Shown here piece by piece: positions 52,330 to 60,663 of a DNA stretch of 64,000 nt. Location: contig CAZFRE010000006.1 in assembly GCA_964521195.1 (NCBI GenBank), positions 62,001 through 126,000 on the forward strand. The letters run 5' to 3'. The translations under genes and the position numbers were made by a program. This DNA is from CAWDNM01 sp964521195. GTDB lineage: Bacteria; Actinomycetota; Coriobacteriia; Anaerosomatales; JAAXUF01. Under the pieces are notes generated by a model. It was not told the origin of the DNA. It worked only from the letters and a program-made list of their open reading frames with translations, and ran no database searches. Each line of letters opens with the position of its first letter. Within the stretch, counting starts at the first letter, position 1.

Positions 52330-53409
52330 CTACGCCCCCGCGCCCGAGCGGATGCGCGCCGAGTGCTCGTGCACGAAGCGGATCATCGTGCGGGCCTTCT
52401 CCGGGTCGCTCGTCTTGTGGATGCCGTGGCCGAGGTTGAAGATGTGGCCCGGCCGGGTACCGACGGCTTCGAGAATCTCCACGACCATCGCCTCGAGCTC
52501 ATCGTCGGGCGTGAACAGCGCCACCGGGTCGATGTTGCCCTGGATGCCGAACTCGGGGGCGATCTGAGCCACGGCCTGCTTCATATCCAGACGCCAGTCC
52601 ACGCCGATGACGTCGCCGCCGGCCTTCTGCGTCAGATCGAGCATCGAAGTGGCGCCGTTCGGGAAGTGGATGACGGGCACGCCGCCGTCGGGGACGACCT
52701 TGTCTCCGTGGGCCTTGACCTCGGCGAGGATGCGGGTGTTGTGAGGCAGCACGTAGCGCTCGTAGTCGCGCGGCGCGATGTAGCCGATCCAGCTGTCGAA
52801 GAGCTGAACCGCCTGAGCACCGGCATCGATCTGCATCTTGAGGTACGCGATCGTGGTGTCCGAGAACTTCGTCATGAGCTCGTCCCACGCGGCTGGCTCG
52901 CTCCACATGAACGCCTTGCAGAACTCGTAGTCACGGGTGCCATGGCCCTCGATCGCGTAGCTTGCGAGGGTGAAGGGTGCGCCGGCGAAGCCGATGAGCG
53001 GCACCTTGTTGACGAGTTCCGCCCGCGCCGACTTGATGATCTCCTGCACATAGCCGGTGGTCTCGACCGGATCGGCCACACCGAGCTTCTTTACGTCGTC
53101 GACGGTGCGTACCGGGTTGTTGATGACAGGACCGCGCCCGCTCTGGAACTCGAGGTCCAGGCCCATCCCAGGGAAGCTCACCAGGATGTCCGAGAACATG
53201 ATCGCCGCATCGACGCCGACCAGGTCCACCGGCTGCATCGTCACTTCGACGGCAAGCTCCGGCGTACGGCACATCTCGAGGAAGCCGTACTTCGCACGAA
53301 TGTCGCGGTACTCCTGCATGTAGCGCCCGGCCTGCCGCATCATCCAGACAGGCGTGCGCTCCGTCTGCTCACGACGAGCGGCACGCAAGAAGAGGTCGTT
53401 ATAAGCCAT
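52330..53409 (-). CDS. hemE: Uroporphyrinogen decarboxylase
   Basis: 359 aa. Converts uroporphyrinogen III to coproporphyrinogen III. Signatures TPVWMMRQAGRYMQEY and GFAGAPFTLASY are present, and the C-terminal GHIFNLGHGI. First gene of hemE-hemH-hemG-hemG. Start at 53409 is the family start; the upstream in-frame extension passes through the promoter region. The spacer 53410-53589 also contains a 9-base palindrome TTGTTACAA (53502-53510) of unknown meaning. Confidence 0.95.
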   Translation of the reverse strand: MAYNDLFLRAARREQTERTPVWMMRQAGRYMQEYRDIRAKYGFLEMCRTPELAVEVTMQPVDLVGVDAAIMFSDILVSFPGMGLDLEFQSGRGPVINNPVRTVDDVKKLGVADPVETTGYVQEIIKSARAELVNKVPLIGFAGAPFTLASYAIEGHGTRDYEFCKAFMWSEPAAWDELMTKFSDTTIAYLKMQIDAGAQAVQLFDSWIGYIAPRDYERYVLPHNTRILAEVKAHGDKVVPDGGVPVIHFPNGATSMLDLTQKAGGDVIGVDWRLDMKQAVAQIAPEFGIQGNIDPVALFTPDDELEAMVVEILEAVGTRPGHIFNLGHGIHKTSDPEKARTMIRFVHEHSARIRSGAGA

Positions 53410-53529
53410 TCGTTCGGGTCCTTTCACAGGCGTCTCTGACGGGCTCTCGGAGCCGACGGCGATTCTATCACGCACCCCGACCGCCGGACCGTTGGTGACA
53501 CTTGTTACAACGGAGCCGCACAGACGACG

Positions 53530-53564
53530 GGACCCCGGCCCGCAGATGCCGCAGACCGGGGTCC
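53530..53564 (-). terminator. Hairpin downstream of acetyl-CoA synthetase gene
   Basis: 9-bp perfect stem GGACCCCGG / CCGGGGTCC with a 17-base loop, 26 bases after the acs stop on the minus strand. No T-run follows. Confidence 0.5.
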
Positions 53565-53589
53565 GAACGATCGTCAATGGCAGCGTCCA

Positions 53590-55584
53590 CTACTCGACGT
53601 CCGGTGCACCCTCCACGATCTTGTCCACCACGGAAGGGTCGGCCAGAGTCGTGATGTCGCCGAACTGGGTCATGTCTCGCTCGCCTGCAGCGACCTTGCG
53701 CAGAATGCGGCGCATGATCTTGCCCGAACGCGTCTTGGGCAGGTCGGGAACGAGCTGGATGTGATCCGGCGTCGCGATCGGCCCGATCTCCGAACGAACG
53801 TGACCACGGAGAATCGATACGGTGTCCGCGCTCGCCTCGGCGTTGGCCTTGAGGATGACGTATGCGTAGATGCCCTCACCCTTGATGTCGTGCGGGAAGC
53901 CCACTACCGCGGACTCGGCAACGAGCGGATGGGATACGAGCGCCGACTCGACTTCAGCCGTACCGAGGCGGTGGCCGGAGATGTTGATGACGTCGTCGAC
54001 TCGACCCATCAGCCAGTAGTAGCCGTCCTGGTCCTTGCGACACCCGTCACCGGTGAAGTAGTAGCCCGGGAAGGTCGAGAAGTAGACCTCCTTGACGCGT
54101 GTGTTGTTCGGGTCGCCCCACGTGCCACGCAGCATGCCGGGCCACGGGTACTTGATGCACAGGCGACCGCCCTGGTTGATCGGCGTCTCGGTCTTGTCCT
54201 CGTTGAGGATGACCGGCTGGATCCCGAACATCGGCATGGTGGCGGAACCCGGCTTCATCGGCGTACAGCCCGGGAGGTTGGTGATCATGTGGCCGCCGGT
54301 CTCCGTCTGCCACCAGGTATCGACGATCGGGATTCTCTCGCGACCGACGTTCTTGTAGTACCACATCCAGGCCTCGGGGTTGATCGGCTCGCCCACGGTC
54401 CCAAGCACGCGAAGCGAGGAAAGGTCGTACTTCGCCGGCCACTCCTCGCCCGCCTTCATGAGTGCACGTATGGCCGTCGGGGCGGTGTAGAACTGCGTGA
54501 TGCCGTGCTTGTCGACCATCTCCCAGAAGCGACCGGCGTTGGGGTAGCTCGGGATGCCCTCGAACATCACGGACGTGGCGCCGAATGAGAGTGCACCGTA
54601 GACCACGTAGCTGTGGCCGGTGATCCAACCGATGTCGGCCGTACAGAAGAAGACATCGTCCTCGTGATAGTCGAACGTGTACTTGAACGTCATGGTCGCG
54701 TAGACCAGATAGCCACCGGTGGTGTGCAGCACGCCCTTGGGCTTGCCGGTCGACCCAGAGGTGTAGAGGATGAACAGGGGGTCCTCGGCGTCCATCCACT
54801 CGATGTCACAGTGCCGATTGATGTCGTCGGCGCGCATCTCCTCGTGCCACCAGAAGTCCCGGCCCGGCTCCATGTCGATCTGGTTCTGAGTGCGGGAGAC
54901 CACGATGCAGGTCTCGACCGACGGGCACTCGAGAAGCGCGTCGTCGGACATGGCCTTGAGCGGGATGACTCGTCCGCCCCGGATGCCCTCATCGGCGGTG
55001 ATCAGCATCTTGCACTGACTGTCCTGAATCCGGTCGCGCAGCGAGCTGGGCGAGAACCCGCCGAACACGATCGAGTGGATCGCACCGATACGGGCGCACG
55101 CGAGCATCGCGACGGCGAGCTCAGGAATCATCGGCATGTAGATGGCGACACGATCGCCCTTCTTGATGCCGTGCTTCTTCAGGACGTTCGCGAACTTGCA
55201 GACCTTGTAGTAGAGCGACTGGTACGTGTAGATCTTGCTGCGGCCCTCATCGGACTCCCAGATGATCGCGGCCTTGTTGCGACGGCCGTCCGAGAGGTGC
55301 CGATCGAGACAGTTGTACGCGACGTTGGTCTTGCCCCCAGCGAACCACTCGACCTTGGGGGTCTCGAACTCCCACTCGAGCACCTTGTCCCAAGGCTTCT
55401 CCCAGTACACGAGCTCCTTGGCCATGTCTGCCCAGAAGCCCTCGGGGTCGTCCACGGAGCGCTTGTAGATCTCCTCATACTGCTCCATCGAATTGACCCA
55501 GGCGTTCTCACGTACCCATGCCTGCGGCTCGATGACAACGCCTTCGCTCTGTACGGACTCGAAGCCACTCGAAGCGTCACTCAT
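53590..55584 (-). CDS. acs: Acetyl-CoA synthetase (AMP-forming)
   Basis: 664 aa. Activates acetate to acetyl-CoA through acetyl-AMP. The AMP-binding motif YTSGSTGKPKGVLH (about residue 275), WWQTETGG (about 425), YYFTGDGCRKDQDGYYWLMGR (about 510) and the catalytic lysine in LPKTRSGKIMRR near the end, a usual acetylation target, are all present. The start at 55584 has AGGAGG five bases upstream and is preferred to an ATG 24 bases earlier. A longer in-frame reading to 56004 runs through the structured non-coding region. Confidence 0.95.
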   Translation of the reverse strand: MSDASSGFESVQSEGVVIEPQAWVRENAWVNSMEQYEEIYKRSVDDPEGFWADMAKELVYWEKPWDKVLEWEFETPKVEWFAGGKTNVAYNCLDRHLSDGRRNKAAIIWESDEGRSKIYTYQSLYYKVCKFANVLKKHGIKKGDRVAIYMPMIPELAVAMLACARIGAIHSIVFGGFSPSSLRDRIQDSQCKMLITADEGIRGGRVIPLKAMSDDALLECPSVETCIVVSRTQNQIDMEPGRDFWWHEEMRADDINRHCDIEWMDAEDPLFILYTSGSTGKPKGVLHTTGGYLVYATMTFKYTFDYHEDDVFFCTADIGWITGHSYVVYGALSFGATSVMFEGIPSYPNAGRFWEMVDKHGITQFYTAPTAIRALMKAGEEWPAKYDLSSLRVLGTVGEPINPEAWMWYYKNVGRERIPIVDTWWQTETGGHMITNLPGCTPMKPGSATMPMFGIQPVILNEDKTETPINQGGRLCIKYPWPGMLRGTWGDPNNTRVKEVYFSTFPGYYFTGDGCRKDQDGYYWLMGRVDDVINISGHRLGTAEVESALVSHPLVAESAVVGFPHDIKGEGIYAYVILKANAEASADTVSILRGHVRSEIGPIATPDHIQLVPDLPKTRSGKIMRRILRKVAAGERDMTQFGDITTLADPSVVDKIVEGAPDVE

Positions 55585-55886
55585 ACCGGCCTCCTGTTCG
55601 CTCATCTGTCGTATCCGAAGCGGTGCGGCCCTCAGGCGCCGCACACCTCGCACTCTATGCGTGGCCTCACGGATGAGGCCGGGCAACATCGTACGTCCCA
55701 CCGGGAGTCTGACGTGTGCGCGAGTCGGGTGGACGGCGTGAATCTCTCGGCTGACGGCTATTGCAGGCGCATCTCCGACGCTGAGCTGCGCGACCTGCAG
55801 TGCGGGCGGGACGTAAGGCGCGTCCGCTCGCGCCCGCACCCGGGCGGCAGTCACAAGGCACGCGCGAAACTTGCATGTAACATCTG
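55585..55886. other. Gene-free spacer upstream of acs
   Basis: No credible coding frame on either strand; codon pattern and start sites are absent. It should contain the acs promoter on the minus strand, but no strong box pair was found. It leads into the ncRNA promoter. Confidence 0.4.
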
Positions 55887-55916
55887 TTGCAAGACTGTGG
55901 GGAAACGGTGTAGAGT
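55887..55916 (+). promoter_or_regulatory. Candidate promoter of a plus-strand non-coding RNA
   Basis: TTGCAA (55887-55892) and TAGAGT (55911-55916) with an 18-base spacer on the plus strand, start expected near 55923. An inverted repeat CTTGCA-N12-TGCAAG (55870-55893) overlaps the -35 box and could be an operator. Confidence 0.45.
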
Positions 55917-55922
55917 GGCGCC

Positions 55923-56111
55923 AATACAGTTTTCCTTCCCCGCACCATCGCCGCATCCGGGGGATCCGGACGGCACAACCGGCAGAGATCTTCGCGACCG
56001 GCATCGCGACACCGACGGCTCCCAGGCAGACCGTCGAGATCTCAAAGAGGACTCAGGGGTAACACGCGGGGGAAGGATTAGGGAAGCCTCGGCCCGAAGG
56101 CCGGGGCTTCC
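55923..56111 (+). ncRNA. Candidate structured non-coding RNA (about 190 nt), class unknown
   Basis: The two ends pair: TCCTTCCCCGC (about 55933-55943) with GCGGGGGAAGGA (56066-56077), one bulged G. Inside are a 5-bp hairpin TCCGG/CCGGA (55956-55970) and a perfect three-way junction: a 7-bp stem GAGATCT/AGATCTC (55985-55991 with 56037-56043) that encloses hairpins TCGCG/CGCGA (55992-56009) and CGACGG/CCGTCG (56013-56036) with only three unpaired junction bases. No reading frame of note. It does not match a riboswitch, tmRNA, RNase P or SRP pattern known to me. No plus-strand gene follows, so it would act in trans. The minus strand could form the same stems. Confidence 0.45.
56082..56111. terminator. 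Hairpin ending the candidate ncRNA or the corrinoid-activator operon
   Basis: 13-bp stem GGAAGCCTCGGCC / GGCCGGGGCTTCC with a 4-base loop. On the plus strand all pairs form, including one G-U; on the minus strand the same place is an A-C mismatch but the loop becomes a UUCG tetraloop. It therefore could serve either the ncRNA (plus) or the gene ending at 56189 (minus). No T-run on either side. Confidence 0.5.
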
Positions 56112-56188
56112 GGCTATTCCGGGGCGTTTCGGCTGGCTGCCTCGTCAGGGGATGTCCGGCTCGCCACGAGCACCGCGGGGTGAGCCGA

Positions 56189-57784
56189 TCAGACCTCGTA
56201 CGGAATGAGCGCGGTCGCGTCCATCAACTGGTCGTTGAACCCGTCCAGACGCGCCAGCTCTACATGGTGCGCATCGGCGCCGGCGGCACGAACCATGTCG
56301 GTCACTCCCGGATCGAGTGCGACGACCGAAGCTCCGTCCAGCGCGGCATTGCCGATGCGGTCCGCCTTGTCGGCTGTTCCCATCGGGAGTATTCCGAGCT
56401 CGATCAGGTCCTGCGGGTCCAAGGCCGAGCCGAACGCGCCTGCGACACCGACGCGGCTCAGGTCCGCGGCGCCGAGTCCGGCGGAGCGCAGTACGGCACG
56501 GACTCCCACCTGCACGGCCGCCTTCGCGAGCTGGAGCGCTCGCACGTCCAGTTGGGTGATGGTGAGCGCCGAACCCTCATCACCGAGTGACACGGTGAGC
56601 ACGCCTTGCGTATCCATCCCGAAGCGTTGAGCGAGCGCGCCGGTCGACGTCATCAGCCCCGAAGCGTCGATGTTCCCCGTCCTGCGCAGCGCCGCGATCG
56701 CCGAGACGAGCCCCGACCCGGAGAACCACTCCGGCTCGCCGCCACCCATGGTCGTCAGCGAGACGCTACCGTCGGCGTCGACACGAACCTCGGTCACCGC
56801 ACCCGGCGCCGCGGGACCGCCGCAGGAGATCCCCGAGCCCTCGAACGCGGGTCCTGCCGCCGCCGAGGCGACGGTGAGTCGGTACCGCGCGTCACCGTCG
56901 CCGCCGTCGTCGCCTGTCGCCAGCACGATCTCCGCATTGGTCCCGAAGTCGACGAGCAGCACGGGCGAGTCCGCTTGCAGCATGCCCGCTGCGAGCGAGG
57001 CCGCGAGCGCATCGCCGCCCACGAAGCCCGCGATCGGCGGCAGCACGTCGACGCCCACCCCTGCAACCAGATGGCGGGCGAGTTCAGGACCCGGCTCCAG
57101 CCGGTGAGGCACCTGCGGCGCACAGAACGGCGCGACTGCGAGCGACCCGACCTCGACCCCCGCGAGCAGTGCGACCATCGCCGTGTTCCCCGCCACCACG
57201 AGCCGCTCGACAGTGCCGCCCTCGCCCTGGCACGCAGCGCACGCGACATCAAGCGCCGCGGCCACGCCCTGCTCGGCAAGCGCCCGGAGTTGCGCGGAAT
57301 AGCCGGCCGATGCTGCACTCAATCTCGACAGCACGTCCGAACCGTACGTCGCCTGAGGGTTCGCGACGCTTGCGCGAGCGACCTCGAGACCCGACGCGGG
57401 GTCGATCAGCGCGACGGCAATCGAGGTCGTACCAAGATCCACGCCCGCGACGAGCGTGGTGCACGCCGCGCCGGGGAGTCTCGCCTCCGATTCCATCACT
57501 CCAACAGCGATCGGGCGCACCGACGCTGGCCCGATGATGCGCGCCCTGCACGCCAGCCTCGTTCCGGGACGTGCGCGTTCGAGGCCCGCGAGTTCCTGCT
57601 CGTCCGCAACACCAAGAGCCCCTGACACCACCCGTACACCACACGCGCCACATACTCCACGCCCGCCGCACGGTGCGGCGATCACGACACCGGCACTTCT
57701 GGCCGCATCGAGCACCGTGGTACCCGGAGCCACCCACACGGTGATGCCGGCAGGCTCGAAGGTGGCAGGGACGGGTGCCGTCAA
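56189..57784 (-). CDS. Corrinoid-activating ASKHA/ferredoxin protein (RACE-like, DUF4445)
   Basis: 531 aa. The N-terminal 90 residues are a plant-type [2Fe-2S] ferredoxin domain with APCGGRGVCGACGVRV and the fourth cysteine in RLACRARI. The rest is an ASKHA ATPase-like fold: VAGVDLGTTSIAVALID (about 111), VLLVDFGTNAEIVLA (about 275) and VGVAGAFGSALDP (about 465). Such proteins use ATP to reduce Co(II) corrinoid proteins of methyltransferases. No corrinoid protein or methyltransferase lies in the window. Start is uncertain: TTG at 57784 is the only codon that keeps the whole ferredoxin domain. 9 bases after the HIT gene. Confidence 0.85.
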   Translation of the reverse strand: MTAPVPATFEPAGITVWVAPGTTVLDAARSAGVVIAAPCGGRGVCGACGVRVVSGALGVADEQELAGLERARPGTRLACRARIIGPASVRPIAVGVMESEARLPGAACTTLVAGVDLGTTSIAVALIDPASGLEVARASVANPQATYGSDVLSRLSAASAGYSAQLRALAEQGVAAALDVACAACQGEGGTVERLVVAGNTAMVALLAGVEVGSLAVAPFCAPQVPHRLEPGPELARHLVAGVGVDVLPPIAGFVGGDALAASLAAGMLQADSPVLLVDFGTNAEIVLATGDDGGDGDARYRLTVASAAAGPAFEGSGISCGGPAAPGAVTEVRVDADGSVSLTTMGGGEPEWFSGSGLVSAIAALRRTGNIDASGLMTSTGALAQRFGMDTQGVLTVSLGDEGSALTITQLDVRALQLAKAAVQVGVRAVLRSAGLGAADLSRVGVAGAFGSALDPQDLIELGILPMGTADKADRIGNAALDGASVVALDPGVTDMVRAAGADAHHVELARLDGFNDQLMDATALIPYEV

Positions 57785-57793
57785 CGCCGCACG

Positions 57794-58147
57794 CTACTCA
57801 TCGGCGAAGATGACCATGCCGTGGGCCATCGCCCGGCCACCCATGACGTGCACGTGCAGATGCTTCACGGTCTGGTTCGAGTCGCGACCGCTGTTCACGA
57901 TAGTCCGGTAGCCGGTGGTCCCGACGCCCTTGATGCGCGCAACGTGTTGCACAGCACCGAACACAGCCGCGAGGTCCTCGGCAGGGATGTCGTCGTTGAG
58001 GTTCGTGTAGTGCGTCCGCGGGATGATCAAGGTGTGGACCGGGGCCTGAGGCGTGATGTCGTCAAATGCGATCACCCGATCGTCCTCGAAGACGATCGAC
58101 GCCGGAATGTCACCCCGGACTATCTTGCAGAACAGGCAGTCGTCCAT
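57794..58147 (-). CDS. HIT family protein (histidine triad nucleotide hydrolase)
   Basis: 117 aa. CLFCKIVRGDIPASIVFEDD at the start and the triad HLHVHV near residue 98 mark a HINT-type nucleoside phosphoramidase. The two N-terminal cysteines with later histidines may bind zinc. GGGAGG precedes the ATG. Substrate unknown. Confidence 0.92.
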   Translation of the reverse strand: MDDCLFCKIVRGDIPASIVFEDDRVIAFDDITPQAPVHTLIIPRTHYTNLNDDIPAEDLAAVFGAVQHVARIKGVGTTGYRTIVNSGRDSNQTVKHLHVHVMGGRAMAHGMVIFADE

Positions 58148-58193
58148 GGTTCCTCCCTCTGCACGCACCGTGTGCGCTCCCTCGTTGCGGTGT

Positions 58194-58502
58194 CTAGAAC
58201 GGGATCTCGTCGGCGTGTGCTTCGCCCGCACCCCCGCCGGAGTCGGCGGTCTCCTTCGGCGTCCGCGCACGGTCGTCTGACGCCTCAGCTTCGAGCTCAC
58301 CGATGAGCATGGTGACGCGATGCTGCGCGTCGGCCAACTTGGACTGCAGGCTTCTCAGGAGAGCGACGCCACGCTCATAGCGCTCGATACTGTCCTCAAG
58401 TTCGAGCTGCCCGCTCTCTAACGCAGCAACCACCGTATCGAGCTCGCCCAATGCCTCGCCAAAGGTGAGTTCCTCCGGCGCCGAACACGCTGCCTCGTTC
58501 AC
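58194..58502 (-). CDS. xseB: Exodeoxyribonuclease VII small subunit
   Basis: 102 aa. The helical core LTFGEALGELDTVVAALESGQLELEDSIERYERGVALL is the XseB signature, followed by a tail of about 30 charged residues. Overlaps the xseA stop by four bases, fixing it as its partner in single-strand DNA degradation. Confidence 0.95.
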   Translation of the reverse strand: MNEAACSAPEELTFGEALGELDTVVAALESGQLELEDSIERYERGVALLRSLQSKLADAQHRVTMLIGELEAEASDDRARTPKETADSGGGAGEAHADEIPF

Positions 58503-59770
58503 TGTCGTCCCTCCGTACTTCCCGAAACGGTCGCATCGATGCGCCCGTCACTCACCTCGATTCGGATGCGGTCTCCGAGTCGAACCTGGTGCACTGACTT
58601 GATGACCTTCTTGCTGTCGCCTTCGAATGTCGCAGAGTACCCACGCGCCAGGATCTTCAACGGCGAGAGGTCCTCGAGCCGTTCCGCAGCGTGGCGGATG
58701 TCATCGCCGGAACGCGCCGTGAGCGTCGAGCCGACCCGGACAACCCGCTCTCTCAGGTACTGCACGCGCTGCACGTCACGGGCGATCCGCTCGGGAATCG
58801 CCCGGCCGAGGCGCGCACCCACATAGTCGAGCCGCTGAGCCACGGGGCCCAGTACTGCGTGGGGATCGCGCAAGACCGGCCTGCTGGCCAGCCTGGTCAC
58901 TCGCTGCGCCGCGCTATGGACGCAGCTCGACAGCGCCCGAGCCAACGCGCGCTGCTCCCGCGTGAGCACGCTGGCCAACTCCTCCAGGGATGGCGCGACC
59001 GCCTCCGCGGCTGCCGTCGGGGTCGATGCCCTCAGGTCCGAGACCATGTCGGCGATGGACGTGTCTGGTTCGTGCCCGATGCCGCTGACCACAGGAACGT
59101 GACACGCCACGACCGCGCGCGCGACCTCCTCGGCGTTGAACGGCATCAGGTCCTCGTACGAGCCTCCACCCCTGACCAGCAGGACCACGTCGGCGCCGCT
59201 CGCCGAAGCGACCCGGAGGCCCTCCGCGATGGCCGCTGGCGCCCCGTCACCTTCGACCGCAACGCCGGCGACGAGCAGCTCTGCGAGCGGGTAGCGGCGC
59301 AGCAGCGTCCGAATGACATCGTGTATGGCCTTGCCACGCGGCGACGTGACGACCGCGATCCGCTCGGGGAAGCGGGGCAGAGCGCGCTTGCGATCTGTTC
59401 GCATCAATCCCTCGAGTTCGAGCTTCTTGGCGAGTGCGGCCACCTGCAGACGCAGGTTGCCCTCTCCCGCCAGAGAGAGGCTTCGCACAGAGAACTGCAT
59501 CCGGCCCTTGGGCACGTACGCCGAGAAGTACCCGCTCAACTCGACAAGCATCCCGCAGCGCAGCTCCACGCGGCTCGCCGCATACGCGTCCCGCCACATC
59601 AGGCACGGCATCGCGGCACCACCGTCGGAGATGGTGAAGTACGCCGCCTTGTAGCCGGGTTTGTCGTTGAACTCCGAGACCTCGCCGACCACGCGTACGC
59701 GAACGCTCTCGAGCGCGGTCTTGGCGCTCGTCATCGCCTCGGTGACGGTCAATGCGCGTTGCTCGGCCAC
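58499..59770 (-). CDS. xseA: Exodeoxyribonuclease VII large subunit
   Basis: 423 aa. An OB-fold DNA-binding domain (about 1-100, VVGEVSEFNDKPGYKAAYFTISD) precedes the catalytic domain with ERIAVVTSPRGKAIHDVI, VVLLVRGGGSYEDL and VVSGIGHEPDTSIADMVSD. C-terminal coiled-coil to about 370. GTG start with GGGGAGG upstream. 110 bases to the metallopeptidase upstream. Confidence 0.95.
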   Translation of the reverse strand: MAEQRALTVTEAMTSAKTALESVRVRVVGEVSEFNDKPGYKAAYFTISDGGAAMPCLMWRDAYAASRVELRCGMLVELSGYFSAYVPKGRMQFSVRSLSLAGEGNLRLQVAALAKKLELEGLMRTDRKRALPRFPERIAVVTSPRGKAIHDVIRTLLRRYPLAELLVAGVAVEGDGAPAAIAEGLRVASASGADVVLLVRGGGSYEDLMPFNAEEVARAVVACHVPVVSGIGHEPDTSIADMVSDLRASTPTAAAEAVAPSLEELASVLTREQRALARALSSCVHSAAQRVTRLASRPVLRDPHAVLGPVAQRLDYVGARLGRAIPERIARDVQRVQYLRERVVRVGSTLTARSGDDIRHAAERLEDLSPLKILARGYSATFEGDSKKVIKSVHQVRLGDRIRIEVSDGRIDATVSGSTEGRQ

Positions 59771-59880
59771 GATCCTCCCCTGTTCGTCGACCCATTCTAC
59801 CAGCCGACGGTGACACGAATCCCTCTACGGGGCACCGCGGGAAGCGTCCCGGACGAGCCGCGCAAGGCCCGCCAACGGGT

Positions 59881-60621
59881 TCAGTCGCGGCGCAAGAATC
59901 CGAGGAGGTACAGGAGCTGGAGCATGGCCACGAGTGCCGCGGCGACGTACGTGAGGGCGGCCGCGGTGAGCACCTGTCGTGCGCCGGCGAGTTGCTCACC
60001 GGCGAGCACGCCGCTGGACTCAAGAGATGCGATCGCACGACGGGACGCGTTGAACTCGACCGGGAGCGTGACGACCTGGAACAGCACGGCGCACGCGAAG
60101 AACGCGATGCCGAGCAGGATCACTCCGCGCCCGATTCCGGATGCCGCACCCAGCAGTGCGCCGACGAAGATGAGGATCCAGGCCGCCTGCGACCCGAACG
60201 ACGCGGCGGGTACCAGCACGGAACGGATGCGACCCCAGACATACCCGCTCGCGTCCTGCACGGCGTGCCCGGCCTCGTGCGCAGCGACGCCAGCCGCCGC
60301 GACGTTGGCTTCACCGAAGACGGGCTCGGATAGATTGAGCGTCTTCGTGCGAGGATCATAGTTGTCTGTCAGGTTCCCCCCGATAGGCTGGACCCGAACG
60401 CCGGTCCTCTGGCCCCCGTGCAGCGCCACGGCCGCTCCGTCGCCGATGCCGTTCGTCTTCAGGATCACCTGCGCGACCTGGGCGCCGGTCATGCCGCTCG
60501 ATAGCGGTACCCGGCTCCACTTGCGGTACGTGGAGTTGATGTAGCCCTGCGTGGCGAAGCCGAGGATCGTGGACACGACCATGATCGCTATCCACGTCGA
60601 ATCGAATCCATAGAAGTACAT
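59881..60621 (-). CDS. YugP-type zinc metallopeptidase
   Basis: 246 aa membrane protein. The zinc motif AAHEAGHAVQDA (HExxH) is at about residue 112, with a following glutamate in LPVEFNASRRA. One N-terminal membrane helix and two or three in the C-terminal half. Family YugP/DUF-type neutral zinc peptidases have unknown substrates. Confidence 0.88.
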   Translation of the reverse strand: MYFYGFDSTWIAIMVVSTILGFATQGYINSTYRKWSRVPLSSGMTGAQVAQVILKTNGIGDGAAVALHGGQRTGVRVQPIGGNLTDNYDPRTKTLNLSEPVFGEANVAAAGVAAHEAGHAVQDASGYVWGRIRSVLVPAASFGSQAAWILIFVGALLGAASGIGRGVILLGIAFFACAVLFQVVTLPVEFNASRRAIASLESSGVLAGEQLAGARQVLTAAALTYVAAALVAMLQLLYLLGFLRRD

Positions 60622-60663
60622 GCGAGTTCTCCTCCGTGCGACGTCTCTCCGAGAATCAGCGGG

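Noticed and set aside
53502..53510. TTGTTACAA palindrome upstream of hemE as a regulator site
   Set aside because: Too short and found once; no matching copy elsewhere in the window apart from a loose TGTAACA near 55.88 kb.
55585..56004. N-terminal extension of acetyl-CoA synthetase by 140 codons
   Set aside because: Composition is unlike the protein, the family starts at 55584 and AGGAGG lies just before that ATG.
55923..56077. Known riboswitch (c-di-AMP, cobalamin, TPP, glycine) or RNase P, tmRNA, SRP RNA
   Set aside because: None of the conserved core strings of those classes could be found on either strand; kept only as an unknown structured RNA.
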